Origin: Cavia porcellus
Taxonomy: Eukaryota > Chordata > Mammalia > Rodentia > Caviidae
Direction: 5' to 3'
DNA length: 64,000 nt
Assembly: GCF_034190915.1 (NCBI RefSeq)
Contig: NW_026947486.1
Coordinates: 20,610,001-20,674,000 of the forward strand
Below the pieces are notes generated by a model that was not told the DNA's origin, ran no database searches, and worked only from the letters and a program-made list of their open reading frames with translations. Position 1 is the stretch's first letter; the number at the start of each line of letters is the position of its first letter. The position numbers and the translations under genes were made by a program. Below are positions 44,512-54,925 of the stretch, piece after piece.

Positions 44512-44665
44512 GATTACAGCCATCCTAGTGGGTATGAAGTTGTATCTTGTTGTACTTTGGATTTGCATTTTTCCAATGACTAATAATGTCAAGCAATTTT
44601 TATATACTTATTAACCATATACAGTATCTTCTTTGAAGAATTGTTTATTCAAATCCCTTACAGAA
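44512..44665 (-). mobile_element. Ancient L1 ORF2 fragment
   Basis: Complement of the old L1 phrase CAGCCATCCTAGTGGGTATG followed by TGGATTTGCATTTTTCCAATG and a TTTGAAGAATTGTTTATTCAAATCC-like run. Continuation of the old L1 interrupted at 43878. Confidence 0.6.
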
Positions 44666-44680
44666 CCATTCCCTCTGTTG

Positions 44681-45054
44681 CAAGGTGCCTGGCATACTAA
44701 CCTACCACCTCTGGAGCAGCTGGCTCAGAACCATCAAGATTCGTGAGTGACTCCCAGCTTCCTATGTCTTGCCCGAGCTTCTGACTCAGGACCAACCAGA
44801 GAAAGCAAATCTGCTTCCCTAACCAATCAGATAGGATCACTGCCTCCAGTTAGCTTTCCTTCAGCTTCCCTGTGCCAGTAGCCTCTAATCAGCGCTGTTT
44901 CTTTCTCTTCATTATACATTTGTTTCATTCCCTGCCTGCTTTTGAGTCTCTGCCAGATTCAAGTACTGGTGGCTGACTTCTTTGCTATATATGGTAAGTT
45001 TTGGATAAACAGCCTGTTTGTTCTCATTTGGATGGTCTTAATTTATTTCCACAG
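44681..45054 (+). mobile_element. LTR-like block
   Basis: It starts TGTTGCAAGG and ends TTTCCACA, includes AACCAATCAGATAGG (CCAAT-type), a GAGTCTCTGCCAGATTCAAG block and GGATAAACAGCCTGTTTGTT. This resembles the R/U5 end of old mammalian LTRs with an AATAAA-like signal. I found no duplication at its ends, so the limits and class are uncertain. Confidence 0.4.
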
Positions 45055-45059
45055 TAGGA

Positions 45060-45230
45060 TTGCCAGATAAAATATTTATTTCCTAGCTAAATATATTGCT
45101 CAGTTTAAATTAGAATTTCAGATGAACAAGCAGTTTCTTAGTACAGATATGTCCGAAATATTGTGTAGTTGTAATTTGCTCAATTTGTAACTAAGCATAT
45201 GCTTGCATAGAATTCTCTCTCTCTCTCTCT
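45060..45230. other. Old interspersed-repeat-like fragment and CT run
   Basis: AGGATTGCCAGATAAAATA..., GAATTTCAGATGAACAAG and TATGTCCGAAATATTG resemble a common old mammalian repeat whose name I cannot give with confidence. A (CT)n run at 45214-45230 borders the next SINE. Confidence 0.35.
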
Positions 45231-45310
45231 TTTTTTGGTACTGGAGATTGAACTCACAACCTTGCGTTTGCCAGGCAAATGCTTAAGGCACTGAGCTAGA
45301 TCCCTGGCCC
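45231..45310 (-). mobile_element. ID-like SINE
   Basis: TTTTTTGGTACTGGAGATTG, then CCAGGCAAATGCTTAAG and GAGCTAGATCCCTGGCCC: complement of the tRNA-derived head. GAATTCT lies on both sides as a short remnant of the duplication. Confidence 0.88.
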
Positions 45311-45536
45311 TGTAGAGAATTCTTACAGAGAAATATATTGGCTTTCTTAATCCACAAGGTGGTTGACTATTTTAATTCAGCAGAGTCTTCTGGCTTGTGA
45401 AGTACTAACTGTTTGTTTTCTGTTTTGTTTTGTTGTGTTTCTGCAAGGATAGAGCTTGTCCTCCAATCAACACATACTTTGATTTATCTTTATCAAGCTG
45501 AGAGATTTTCAAACTATTGTATGGGTTTTATTTCTT

Positions 45537-45687
45537 TTTTTGTATGTTTTTGAGACAGGGTCTCACTATGCAGTTCTGGCTGGCCATGAGCTCACTTTGT
45601 AGCTGAGGTGGTCTTGAACTTGCAATGATTCTCCTGCCTCAGTCTCCTAAGTGCTGGGATTACAGGCGTGCACCACCATATCCAGTT
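45537..45687 (-). mobile_element. B1-like SINE
   Basis: Well preserved: GAGACAGGGTCTCACTATGC, GTGGTCTTGAACTTGCAATG, AAGTGCTGGGATTACAGGCG, CACCACCATATCCAG. Duplication-like ends TTTATTTCTTT occur at about 45526 and 45690. Confidence 0.92.
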
Positions 45688-45689
45688 TA

Positions 45690-46605
45690 TTTCTTTCTTT
45701 TAATCAAATTTATTGCTACATTTTAGATATACATAACATACATATTCATCATAGGATATTTATACCTGTATATAATATATTTTGAGTCCTCTTTTTCCCC
45801 AACCCCCTCTCTTCCCTTTAACTCATCTTTCCTTTCCTATTTACAAAGCTTTGTTTTCATTTTATCCTTTATCCTTTATCCTTAAAAAAATCTTTTAACC
45901 TTTTGTCTTCCTTCTTTTTCTCTTCCCTAGTTGCTCTTTTGTTCTGAACAATTTCTTCCCATTTCACAATATCTATTGTATATTTTGCACCTTATTTACT
46001 TGAGTTTCTCAAATCAGGGAGACAATGTGATATTGACACATGTGAATTTCACTTAAGAATATGGTCTCAAATTGCATCAATTTACCTAAAAATGTTTTAA
46101 GTTTGTCCTTCTTTATGGGTGAGTACTACTTCATTGTCTAAAAAAACCTCACATCTTTTTTATTTAGTTGACTGGCAGTTGGCTTGTTTCTAAGATCTAG
46201 CTATTACAAACTGTACTTCTATAAACATGGGTGTGCATATATCATTGTAGTATGATGCTTTTAATTCTTTAGGGAAGACACCAAGAAGTTGAATTATTGG
46301 GTCAAATGGGACCTCTAGTCCCAGTTTTTTCTGGAATCTCCAGACTGATTTTCATGGTGGTTGTACAGTCTACACTACCAATAATAGTGGAGAAAGGTTT
46401 CTTTTTCCCTACACCCTACAGGCAATTGTTATTGGTTGATTTCTTGATGATAGTCATTTTTCTGAAGTGAGCTGGAATCTCAGCATTGTTTTAATTTGCA
46501 TCTCTTGAGTAACCAGTGATATTGAACATTTTTCATATATCTATTTTCCATTTGTATTTTTCATCTTAGAAGTGTGTATTCATTTAAATTCCCATTTTTA
46601 GAAAC
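45690..46605 (-). mobile_element. L1 with 5' inversion: 3' part
   Basis: Minus-strand L1 3' UTR and ORF2 C-terminal region (complement phrases CTATTACAAACTGTACTTC near 46201 and GGTCAAATGGGACCTCTAG near 46300). It stops at 46605, where the complementary-strand ORF2 piece begins. It is moderately diverged. Confidence 0.75.
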
Positions 46606-47196
46606 AATTCTGGGCAACAAAGGCAAGGCAGGAGACCTCATCTTTCCTGACTTGAAATTATACTACAAAGCTACTGTGATAAAAGCAGCATGGTACTGGA
46701 AAAAAAAACAGAGCTAGGATCAGTAGGGCAGATTAGAAGTTGCAGAAACAACTTCAAACACACTCAGCTACTTTCTCTTTGACAATGGAGTCAAACACAT
46801 TCACTGGAAGAAAGACAGCCTCTTTAATATATAGTGCTGGAAAACTGGCTTTCCACATGCTAAAAACTAAAACTAGATTCATGTCCATTACCATGTACTA
46901 AACTAAACTAAAATGGATCAAAGATATAAATAGTAAAACAGAAACACTAAATCTTCTGGAAGAGAGAATAGGCAGAACTCTTGAAGACACTGGTATAGGC
47001 AAAGATTTCATGAGCAAAACCCGGACCACACAGGAAATAATACAAAGAATAAACAACTGGGATCTCATGCTATTAAAAAACTTGTGCACAGCAAAAGGGA
47101 TCACCAACAGTGTGAAAAGACAAACCATAGAGTAAAAAACATTTTAGCCAGTTGTCCCTCAGACAAAAGACTTATATCTAGAACATATAAAGTATT
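46606..47196 (+). mobile_element. L1 with 5' inversion: inverted upstream part of ORF2
   Basis: Plus-strand ORF2 from the phrase [20 protein letters not shown] to SDKRLISRTYK. In an intact ORF2 this segment lies immediately upstream of the part at 45690-46605, with only about 40 bp missing between them. Opposite orientation of adjacent ORF2 parts is the signature of twin priming during insertion. Confidence 0.78.
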
Positions 47197-48284
47197 GTCT
47201 AGGTTTTCGCCATGCCACAGACAATATGAGGTATTTCATGCTAGAAGCCCTTTGCTCTGTGTGTGCTGAAATCCTTTCAATGGTTTTCGCTGCCAGCTTC
47301 CCCTGTACTTCAATCTGAGTAATGTTAATTAAGTCCCCAAGGGCCCTGGAGATTTATGCAGACTTCATTTTTGATTTATTTTTTCCTGCCCAGATGGCTC
47401 CAGATTCCTGTGATTGCATAGGTATCTTTTGGATTATCCTGTTTATCTTTCTCAGTCCTCTAGGTAAGGGTTGATTCTTATGAAGCACATCTGTCAGCAA
47501 AATAAGCCTTTTGCCACCACTGCTGCTTGGACACTATTACCAGAACTATTAGCTTTAATACATGTTTTTGCAAACTCTATAGTAAAAGCTGGTGAAGAAT
47601 TGTTGATTTGTTTTTTTTGGTCTTTCAGCAAACACAGCCAATGGTAGGGCAGCAGTGAGCAGTGCAGTGAGTAAGGAAGGGGCCTCTCTAGAGGGTGCTG
47701 AAGATACCTGACCAAGCCCTTCTTTGCTTTTAAGGGTTTGACCATGAAAAGGTATGCAGAATACTTTTAATGAAGCTAATAAACATGCACAGAAAGATGT
47801 GATGTTTAAAGAAACAGTAAACTGAAACTGACAATGTGGTATTTCATTGTGAGACTGAGGAGTTCAATTCAACTGGAGTACACTTGGCTTTTATTTTAAA
47901 AAAATAGTTCCCACACACTCTGACATAATGTAAGCTTTCATATCAGATAAAGATAAAGCTAAATACGCTGTGCTTAGTGGGCTTCTAAGCCTCAAAAAAA
48001 CATGCAGGAAACTATATAATATAGAGATTCATGACATTTTCAGTTATCCATGTAGTGAGATTCTCTTAGTTTTTATATGAGCTCTCTGACTGGATCCAGG
48101 AACTGTTACTATAATTGTTTATTAATAATAGAAAACATGTAAGTTTTGTTAATTTGACATGTCCATGGGGGTGTGTGTCTCTACACAATAATGAAGCCCA
48201 AAGAAATGACCAAAGCAAGATGCCTTTATACTTTTTAGACAAAGTGCAATAAAGTTTAGAAGAAATAGCAGAAAAAATGGATTA
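47197..48284. other. Unassigned, apparently non-repetitive sequence
   Basis: About 1.1 kb with no repeat family I recognise and no convincing frame. Occasional AATAAA and AG/GT pairs occur but do not form a coherent exon. Confidence 0.4.
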
Positions 48285-48289
48285 CTGGG

Positions 48290-48632
48290 TGTCATGGTTT
48301 ATATCTGTGTCCCCCAAAGCCTTATAAGTTTGCACTGTGCATTTGTGATTGGTTCATTGTCTAGTGCTTGGATTAATGGTGTCAGTGCTCCACCCACAGA
48401 GGGGTGGAGCAAGGATCTGATGTAATGGCAGGAGGAAGGTGAATCTTGCTCTTTGCTGGTTCCTGTTTGCTGTTGGTGGCTGCCATGAACTGGGGCCCAG
48501 CCATGCCCGCCTGCCTTGGAGCCAAGTGAGTGTGGACTGAAACCTCCCAAAATGTAAGAAATAAACCTTTCCTTTCCCAACTTTGGGCTTCAGGTACTTT
48601 GTCTTAGCGATGAGTAAAAAGTAACTAAGACA
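48290..48632 (+). mobile_element. MaLR-type 5' LTR
   Basis: 343 bp, starts TGTCATGGTT and ends ACTAAGACA. It contains GAAATAAACC (polyadenylation signal) and the U5-type phrase GGCTTCAGGTACTTTGTCTT. The 3' LTR at 50109-50450 is the same length within one base and clearly similar over its whole length with scattered differences. Confidence 0.92.
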
Positions 48633-48637
48633 GAATT

Positions 48638-48654
48638 TGGTACCGAGGAGTGGG
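48638..48654 (+). promoter_or_regulatory. Leucine-tRNA-type primer binding site of the MaLR element
   Basis: TGGTACCGAGGAGTGGG, six bases after the LTR end. ERVL/MaLR elements typically start their internal part with a TGGTACCAG-AGTGGG-type site. One C/A-type variation is present. Confidence 0.75.
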
Positions 48655-50108
48655 GTCGTTTGCTGTGACTATACCTGACCATGTTTCTTGAGAGGCTTTG
48701 GAAATGGCTTGTGGGCAGAGTTTGGAAAGGTTTGAACATGTCGCCTGGATGCATAGAGTTGGAGCAGCTTAGGCTGTTCTGTAGAGGAGATTCTGGTCAG
48801 AGCTCAGGAGACCAGAAGGCTGATAAAAAGCCTGATGGTAAAGACCAGGCTTGGGAGGTTTCTGCTGGGAAGAAGGACTGCATTGGTTGTTGAACTCCAC
48901 ATGATGTGTGTTATGGCTTAGCAGAAAGTTTGTCTGCATTTTGCTCCTGCCCAGAGACTTTGCCTGAGACTGAGACAAAGGGCAATGGACTGATTAATCT
49001 TAAAAAAAGAAATTAAAAAGCAATCGAATGTTGAGGCTGTGGCATGGCTATTGTTGGTGGGTTTTAGTGAGTTTTATGTTTCAAATCAAGAGCAAAGAGC
49101 CCAGCAGGATAATTTACAATGCTGTGAGTTTGGTCAGAAGGAAAATTCCAGGAAGGCTGTGGATTGTAAAGACAGAGTTGAGATTTTGATTGTTGATGGG
49201 AAACAGAGAAGTAAGAAAGATGGCCCCGGGGCATCCCCACCCTGTGCAGCCTCACGGCAAAGGTGAAAGAATTTTCTCTGAGGGAAAAGCTGCAGAGTGC
49301 CATGCTCCAGAATGGCAACAGAGGCCACATGAGGTTCCAGAATGGTGACAATGTAGAGAAGCTTTTTCTCACAATCAGGCAAACAGAGCCTTGTGATCCA
49401 GGCAACTGACCCTGACAGCCAAGAGAGAGAAAAGCCTGGCTACTGCTTCAGCTGGCAGCAGACCTTGGCAGCACCCACAAGGTGCTGATTTTATGTGCAA
49501 GGAAAATGTTCAAATTCTGAGGGTAACATGGCTTCCACCTCGATTGCAAAGGGCCTGGGAGGCTAAGCAGTGTGCCCCTGAGAGGGAAATTTGTGAAGAT
49601 GTTAAGGTGAATCCCAAGGTGCAGTGGAGACCCCAGAAGTTTGGAAAAGCCAGGAATGTGGATAATCCAAGGGAATCTGCAAAAAGCAGAGAAGACTTAA
49701 GAGAAAATCTGCAGGAGTTGAAATTGCCAGAAGTGCTATGGGGGTGGAATCACCCAAGCCTTTTGGAGCTTGCAACCAGTTTGCTTCAGATGCTGAGCAT
49801 GGAACTCTAGGACTTAATGTTTGTCCTGCTGGATGTTGGACTTGCTTTGTTTCTAATGCTTTATATTCCCCTGTTTGTAACTTTTGGAATGGTAATGTTT
49901 ATCTTGTGCCTTTTCATTTCAGAAATGTTTAATGTTGTTTCATTTGTACAGGGGTTACAGTTAAGAGTTTGCCATAGATCTTGGAGGAGACTTGAGACTT
50001 GGACTATTCAGCAATACTAAAACTGTTAGGACCTTGGCAACTACTGGAGGTGGACTAAATGTCTTTTGTATAAAGGATATACATGAGTCCTGGGGGCCAG
50101 GGGTGGAA
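48655..50108 (+). mobile_element. MaLR-type internal region (no coding capacity)
   Basis: 1.45 kb between the LTRs. Short open stretches (49039-49266, 49493-49810) show no retroviral gag, protease or pol motif, as expected for MaLR, whose internal part is non-coding or vestigial. A purine-rich tract ending GGGGTGGAA lies just before the 3' LTR and fits a polypurine tract. Movement would have depended on ERVL enzymes in trans. Confidence 0.8.
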
Positions 50109-50450
50109 TGTCATGGTTTATGTCTGTGGGCCCCAAGGCCTGGTAAGTTTGCATTGTGCATTTGTGATTGGTTCATTGTCTAGTGCTTGGATTGATGATG
50201 TCAGTGCTCCACCACATAGGGGTGGAGCCAGGATCTGATGTAATCCAGAAAGAAGGTGTGTCTTGCTCTTTGCTGGTTCCTACTTGCTGTTGGCAGCTGC
50301 CATGAACTGCGGTCCAGCCATGCCCGCCTGCCTTGGAGCCAACTGAGTGTGGATTGAAACCTCCAAAAATTGTAAGAAATAAACCTTACCTTTCCTAACT
50401 TTGGGCTTCAGGTATTTTGTCTCAGCAACAAGTAAAAAGTAACTAAGACA
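50109..50450 (+). mobile_element. MaLR-type 3' LTR
   Basis: 342 bp with the same ends as the 5' LTR. The 5-bp duplication CTGGG at 48285-48289 and 50451-50455 brackets the whole 2161-bp element. Five bases is the ERVL/MaLR duplication length. Confidence 0.92.
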
Positions 50451-50689
50451 CTGGGTAGTAAATTTTGGGGATGTCTCTGAGATATGTGGGGGAAGGTATA
50501 AAAGCTAGTGAAAGATAAAGGTTATCCCAATTTATTTATTCAGGATTACAGCCCCAATTATAAGTCCCTGGTGATTAAAGCTATTTTCTCATATTAGTAG
50601 GGGAAGAACACCCTTCCTGAAAGAATTGTTATGGCTTGCTGTATGTTGCAAAAGACAGGCCAAATGACCATTTAAAAAGTTTTGTCTTT

Positions 50690-50817
50690 TTTCTTTCTTT
50701 CTCTCTTTTTTTGAGACAGATTCTATGTAGTTTAGGCTGATCTTGAACTCACAGTGATTCTTCTGCCTCAACCTCCTGAATGCTGGGATCACATGTGTGT
50801 GCCATTATGCTCAGCTC
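50690..50817 (-). mobile_element. B1-like SINE
   Basis: TTTTTTTGAGACAGATTCTA, CTGATCTTGAACTCACAGTG, GAATGCTGGGATCACATGTG. CCAAATG-type ends (50651 and 50817) fit a target duplication. Confidence 0.88.
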
Positions 50818-50820
50818 CAA

Positions 50821-51178
50821 ATGGTCATATTTATAGTTACAGATATCAAGTGATTTCCATTTGTAATCAGCAATATAGCCTATGTTTGAGATGGCATATC
50901 TTTAATTCCTTCTCAAACATGCGCATGTATATGCACACACACTGACACACATATAATCCAGGAATCATAAATTACCATCATTAAGGGGTTTCAATCACCA
51001 AAACTTGTGTATTGTTCAAAATACTGTAAGGTTGCATAAAATTTCGGATTATTGATGCTGATTCCTAGATTGGTTCCTTTTATGGCCTACCTCATTGCCA
51101 TGAAATTGTGCCAGTGAGTTCTAAAAGAAGGGGTTACTAACTGATTCTTATCTTGGAGAATATAAATACAGAATTTAT
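50821..51178. other. Unassigned, apparently non-repetitive sequence
   Basis: No recognised repeat or frame; a short CA-rich run occurs near 50930-50955. Confidence 0.4.
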
Positions 51179-51260
51179 GGAGCTGGTAGTGGTAGCTTAG
51201 TAGTAAAGCTCTTGCCTAGCATGCATAAAACCCTGGGATCCATCTTCAGCACCACGAAAT
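51179..51260 (+). mobile_element. ID-like SINE, older subfamily
   Basis: GGTAGCTTAGTAGTAAAGC (A box), CTTGCCTAGCATGCATAAAA and CCATCTTCAGCACCACG. The anticodon arm CCTAGCATGC matches the classical rodent ID form and not the CTTGCAA form of the young SINEs in the window. Confidence 0.85.
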
Positions 51261-51754
51261 GAACAAACAGCAGAGAAGAAAAATCCTTGGCATTTGAGGT
51301 TAAACTAGCTTATAATGTGGTTTGCTTTGGCTGGGGCTAGGGAATTCAAAAGCTAATAAAGCAGTTCACTTGTCTCAAATCAATTAGAAGCTTTTGTTTT
51401 CAAAGGCAATGATAATCTGATGTCATTTGTGAAGAGTCCTATGTAAAGTAAAATCTGCAAATGCAATTGAGTGGGGGGCAAATGAATCTGAGGGTACTTT
51501 GCAGATTTGGCTTGGACCTTGAAACCTGAGAACTTCTCTGATAGGTCAGTGCGTTCTGAGAGTGTCTGCTGGGGCTGAGTGGAATTAGGGTACATTTAGC
51601 ATAAATAATGGCAGACATTAGAAATAGCAAGGAATGTTTATGAAACTGGGAGCAGAGTGGTGTTTTAAAGTATGGTTGCAAGACAGGTTATGAGTGGATA
51701 GAAACAAAACATGACCAATAGGTAACAGCTAGAATCATAAGTACACTTCTGTAC
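51261..51754. other. Unassigned, apparently non-repetitive sequence
   Basis: No repeat family that I recognise and no convincing frame. Two short minus-strand open stretches overlap in different frames and look accidental. Confidence 0.4.
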
Positions 51755-51898
51755 TGTATATTCATGCTTTGTATTGGCACTGCACTAAATGCTTTCCATT
51801 CATTATTCCTTTAAAGCATACAACTTTTTGAGATAGGTATTGCAAATTCTATTTTACAGGGGAGGAAACTGATGCACGGAGAATTGATGTAACTGAAA
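51755..51898 (+). mobile_element. MIR SINE
   Basis: GGCACTGCACTAAATGCTTT, CATTATTCCTTTAAAGCA, GAGATAGGTATTGCAAATTC, TTTTACAGGGGAGGAAACTG and GATGCACGGAGAA follow the MIR core and 3' order. Confidence 0.85.
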
Positions 51899-52328
51899 AT
51901 TTTCCTCTTGGGTAATTTCCCACAGTGTATGCTAAGCAGCTCTGTCAGAGCAGCAAAAGGGAACTAAAATGAAGGGTTCGATTATCTGATAGGTCTGAAT
52001 CCACTCTTCTTCACCTTTTGCAAGTTGAATTAAGTATGTCTACATTCTTTTACCCTTCTGTGGTATATCCAACTTGTTAAGCTCCCCCATAGCTGTGCTC
52101 TTGAAGTTCATGTATGCATTATGTCTACCAACTCATATTCGATTTCCTTAAGGGAGGATATCTCTTTTCCTTTTGTATCTTTCCCAGAGCAAGAAGCTTG
52201 ACACATACCATGGTTAACGACTGATTAGAATTGCATTAAGCATTCCACTAAGTGCCTATATGCTAATTAATGGTCTGATGGAACACCTTCCTTACGAACT
52301 TCATCTGAGAAAGCATCTTCTCTGTATA
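51899..52328. other. Unassigned, apparently non-repetitive sequence
   Basis: No recognised repeat, no frame of note. Confidence 0.4.
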
Positions 52329-52517
52329 CAGTGGCACCTTGGTTAACAGACTTCTTTCTACAATTCTCGTTGCAAGCCAAATTGGATGAGAACCAAATCA
52401 AATTCAATGATTAGGTTCAGTGTTGGCCTAATGGAGAAATTTGATTTGCTTTTCCTCCAATTCAGTTTGCGACCAGAATCATGGAAAGAATTAAGTGTGT
52501 GAACTGAAATATCACTA
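52329..52517. mobile_element. Mariner-like MITE (inverted-repeat DNA transposon)
   Basis: 189 bp with terminal inverted repeats of about 58 bp: the left end starts CAGTGGCACCTTGGTTAACA, and the complement of the right end starts TAGTGATATTTCAGTTCACA and stays alignable to the shared AATTGG. TA dinucleotides flank both ends (52327-52328 and 52518-52519). It has no coding sequence. The family name is not certain. Confidence 0.65.
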
Positions 52518-52519
52518 TA

Positions 52520-52581
52520 TGTGCCTGATCCAGTGCTGGGTTCTGTCACATTCATGACTTCACTTAGCCCTCTTAGGAGTG
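52520..52581 (+). mobile_element. MIR SINE, left part
   Basis: TGCCTGATCCAGTGCTGGG, then a CATTCATGACTTCACTTAGCC block: MIR core, interrupted at 52582 by a MaLR LTR and continued at 53004. Confidence 0.75.
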
Positions 52582-53003
52582 TGCTATGACTTGGATGTGG
52601 TTTGCCCCCTAAAGTGTCAGGTTCTGGAAGCTTGGCCCCCAATGCAATGGTGTGGCAGTTGGTGGAAATCTTAAGAGGTTTAAGAGCACAGTGTGAGCTA
52701 GTTAGGTCATGGGGTAACAACTTCAGAAGGTCTCGTCTCTCAAAGAAAGTTAGTTCTTCTTTTGAAGGAGTAAGCCTTCTCTCTAAATCTCCCTGGCTTC
52801 CTGTCTCACTATGTGGACTTCTTTGCACAAGCTCCTGCCTTAGTGATGCTGCCTACCACAAGGCCTTCACCAGAGGCTGAACCAATGATGTTGCCTGATC
52901 TTGAGATTTCAGCCTCACAAACTGTGAACTAAATTAATATCTTTTATTTATGCACTACCCAGCCTCCAATATTTGTAATATAAACAGAACATGGACTAAT
53001 ACA
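52582..53003 (+). mobile_element. MaLR-type solo LTR
   Basis: 422 bp from TGCTATGACTTGGATGTGG to GGACTAATACA. It has the classic MaLR 3' phrase order: CACCAGAGGCTGAACCAATG, GATCTTGAGATTTCAGCCTC, ACTGTGAACTAAATTAATAT, then a CAGCCTCCAATATTTGTAAT block. GAGTG / GTGTG at the ends fits a 5-bp duplication with one change. It splits a MIR element. Confidence 0.85.
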
Positions 53004-53105
53004 GTGTGATTTTCACATTCCTCTATGAAATGAGGAAACTGTGGCTAACAGAAGTTAACTAAGGCATGCCAAAGAATAACTCAAAGTCATATTACTATGC
53101 TAAAT
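53004..53105 (+). mobile_element. MIR SINE, right part
   Basis: CACATTCCTCTATGAAATG, AGGAAACTGTGGCTAACAG and CTCAAAGTCATATTACTATGC continue the MIR broken at 52581, in correct order and orientation. Confidence 0.8.
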
Positions 53106-53634
53106 TACTTGAATTAAAAACTAATATTATACTGATTTTATGTAGCAAAGGATTGATTTATAGGGGAAAGATGAAGGAGGTGGGAAGGAAATCCATAGTC
53201 ATGTCTGCAAATGGTAAATTTTACTTTCCTCTTGTTGAGTGAATTTGTGACCAGTGAAGGGCTGAGAGAGATATTTCACCCTTGTATAGCAAACTAGGCT
53301 CTCAAAGAAGATGTTTTGTTGTTTGTGGATTCCACAGAAGATCTTACATATTTAACTCTGAAAGTAGTGTGGCAAGCTGTCTCTTTTCTGTGGCTGTCAC
53401 TGTCTTTAGTTAGCTCCTCTGTCATTGCAGTGCTAGTTCTGTAACAGTTCTCTTCCCCGAAAATTTTAACGACTACCTCTCTGTCATTCAACAAGCAAGC
53501 CAGATGGACTATGAAGGCTTCAGCTTCCTTTTGACTCTGATCATGAGTTACCTGTTGCCCTGAGATCATGGGTGTGCAGCAACACACATGCAGCTGAATG
53601 TGAAATAGTGGAAGACACTGAATCTAAGGACAAT
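53106..53634. other. Unassigned sequence with a 98-codon open stretch on the minus strand
   Basis: The minus strand at 53587-53294 is open for 97 residues with an ATG, reads AEAFIVHLACLLNDREVVVK in its middle, and shows no family I know. No splice, promoter or repeat context supports it. An open stretch of this length can occur by chance. Confidence 0.3.
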
Positions 53635-54075
53635 CATCACAAATAATGACAAATGCTGTCAAGGCTGCAAGGAAAACAGAATGTTTCTACATGGTTGATG
53701 GGAATATAAACTAGTAAAATCACTGTGAAAATCAATATGGAAATTCTTCAAGAAACTAAAATTAGAAATTTCATTCAATCCAGCTATTCCCCTTTTCAAT
53801 ATCTTCCCCAAAGAACTGGAGACATATCATAGTAATGTATGCAAACCCATATTTATAGCAGCACAATTCACAATAGCTAAATCTTGGAAGCAGCCTATAT
53901 GTCGATCAATAGATGAATACGTAGAGAAAATGTGGTATTAATATACAATGGAGTACTACTCTGCCATAAAGAAGGATACATTTGAATAATTTTTAGGAAA
54001 ATGGATGTACCTTCAGACCATAATGTTAAGTGAATATCCAACACACGAGCTTAAATATTGTATGGTGTCTCAGTT
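53635..54075 (+). mobile_element. L1 ORF2 C-terminal / 3' UTR fragment
   Basis: Plus-strand L1 phrases: AATGCTGTCAAGGCTGCAAG, AATCCAGCTATTCCCCTTTT, TATTTATAGCAGCACAATTC and CAATGGAGTACTACTCTGCC, in ORF2 order. No open frame; old. Confidence 0.8.
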
Positions 54076-54177
54076 ACTATTCTCTAATTGCTGGAACAAA
54101 TTTCCTGACACCAAAAATTAAGGAAGGAAAGGTTATATATCTCACAGTTTGTGGAAGTTTTAGTCTATAATTGTACG

Positions 54178-54925
54178 GGACAATTTGAGTGACTCCTCTT
54201 GAATACAGAATAATTGCTGCAACATCAGTCTTATTTCCATATACTGATATATACAGAGCAAGGTATGCTATTCTCTTCTCTGTTCAATTGGTTCTAAGCA
54301 ATGCAAATAAGGCCAGATGAAATACTGATAAGTAAACTTTGGGGACATTCTGACAGTGTCCTGTTTCCTCACTTAGTGCTGTTTGTAAAATATCCAAGAA
54401 CAGCGGGATGGCAGATCTGGTTAACTCCAGGACTGACAACTGGGTACTGAGCCTCAGGACAAAGAGGCTATGAGTTCCCAGGGCATGAAATTTGCATATC
54501 AGAAACTGAAGCAACAGCCTCTAAATGCAATTCAAAAACTACCTTAATTGAATTATGCAGATTGATCCTTCTGCATGTCATTCTCCCTGTGTTTTGTAGA
54601 GATGCTTTTTGCCCTACCTGGCTAGCCAGCACAAGTTACTCACATAATTTCCACCATCCTTTCTGTCACTCATTCTCAAGCCACTCACTTCTAGATAACA
54701 TAATAAATTCTGGGAGATGTCTAGGATCAGTGCCTTTGTCTGCTCATCCTCACTTGGATTGGATTTAGGCCCCCTTGACTGCCCTTAACTTGGACTAGGT
54801 CTTGGTCTCTTTACTCTCACTGTGGGTTGCACTGGAGGTGGTAGATTGGAATTAACTTGCCAGGATTCCAGTAACTTCTCAGTGGGATTACAAATACAAT
54901 TTTCTGAATTGTGAGGTATATTAAA
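54178..54925 (+). mobile_element. LTR-like repeat, copy 1
   Basis: Colinear with 60336-61150: CTTATTTCCATATACTGATA, AATTGGTTCTAAGCA, CCTCAGGACAAAGAGGCTAT, TTGATCCTTCTGCATGTC, and a shared AATAAA-type site (54709) followed by GGGAGATGTCTAGGATCAG. The end region TGGTAGATTGGAATTAACTT is shared too. The layout (U3-like part, polyadenylation signal, U5-like part) suggests an LTR. Family unknown to me. Confidence 0.5.

Noticed and set aside
47197..48284. Possible host exon in non-repetitive sequence
   Set aside because: No frame with credible splice sites or conserved protein similarity that I can see.
49493..49810. 105-codon frame in the MaLR interior as a gag gene
   Set aside because: No gag motif, short, and MaLR interiors are generally non-coding.
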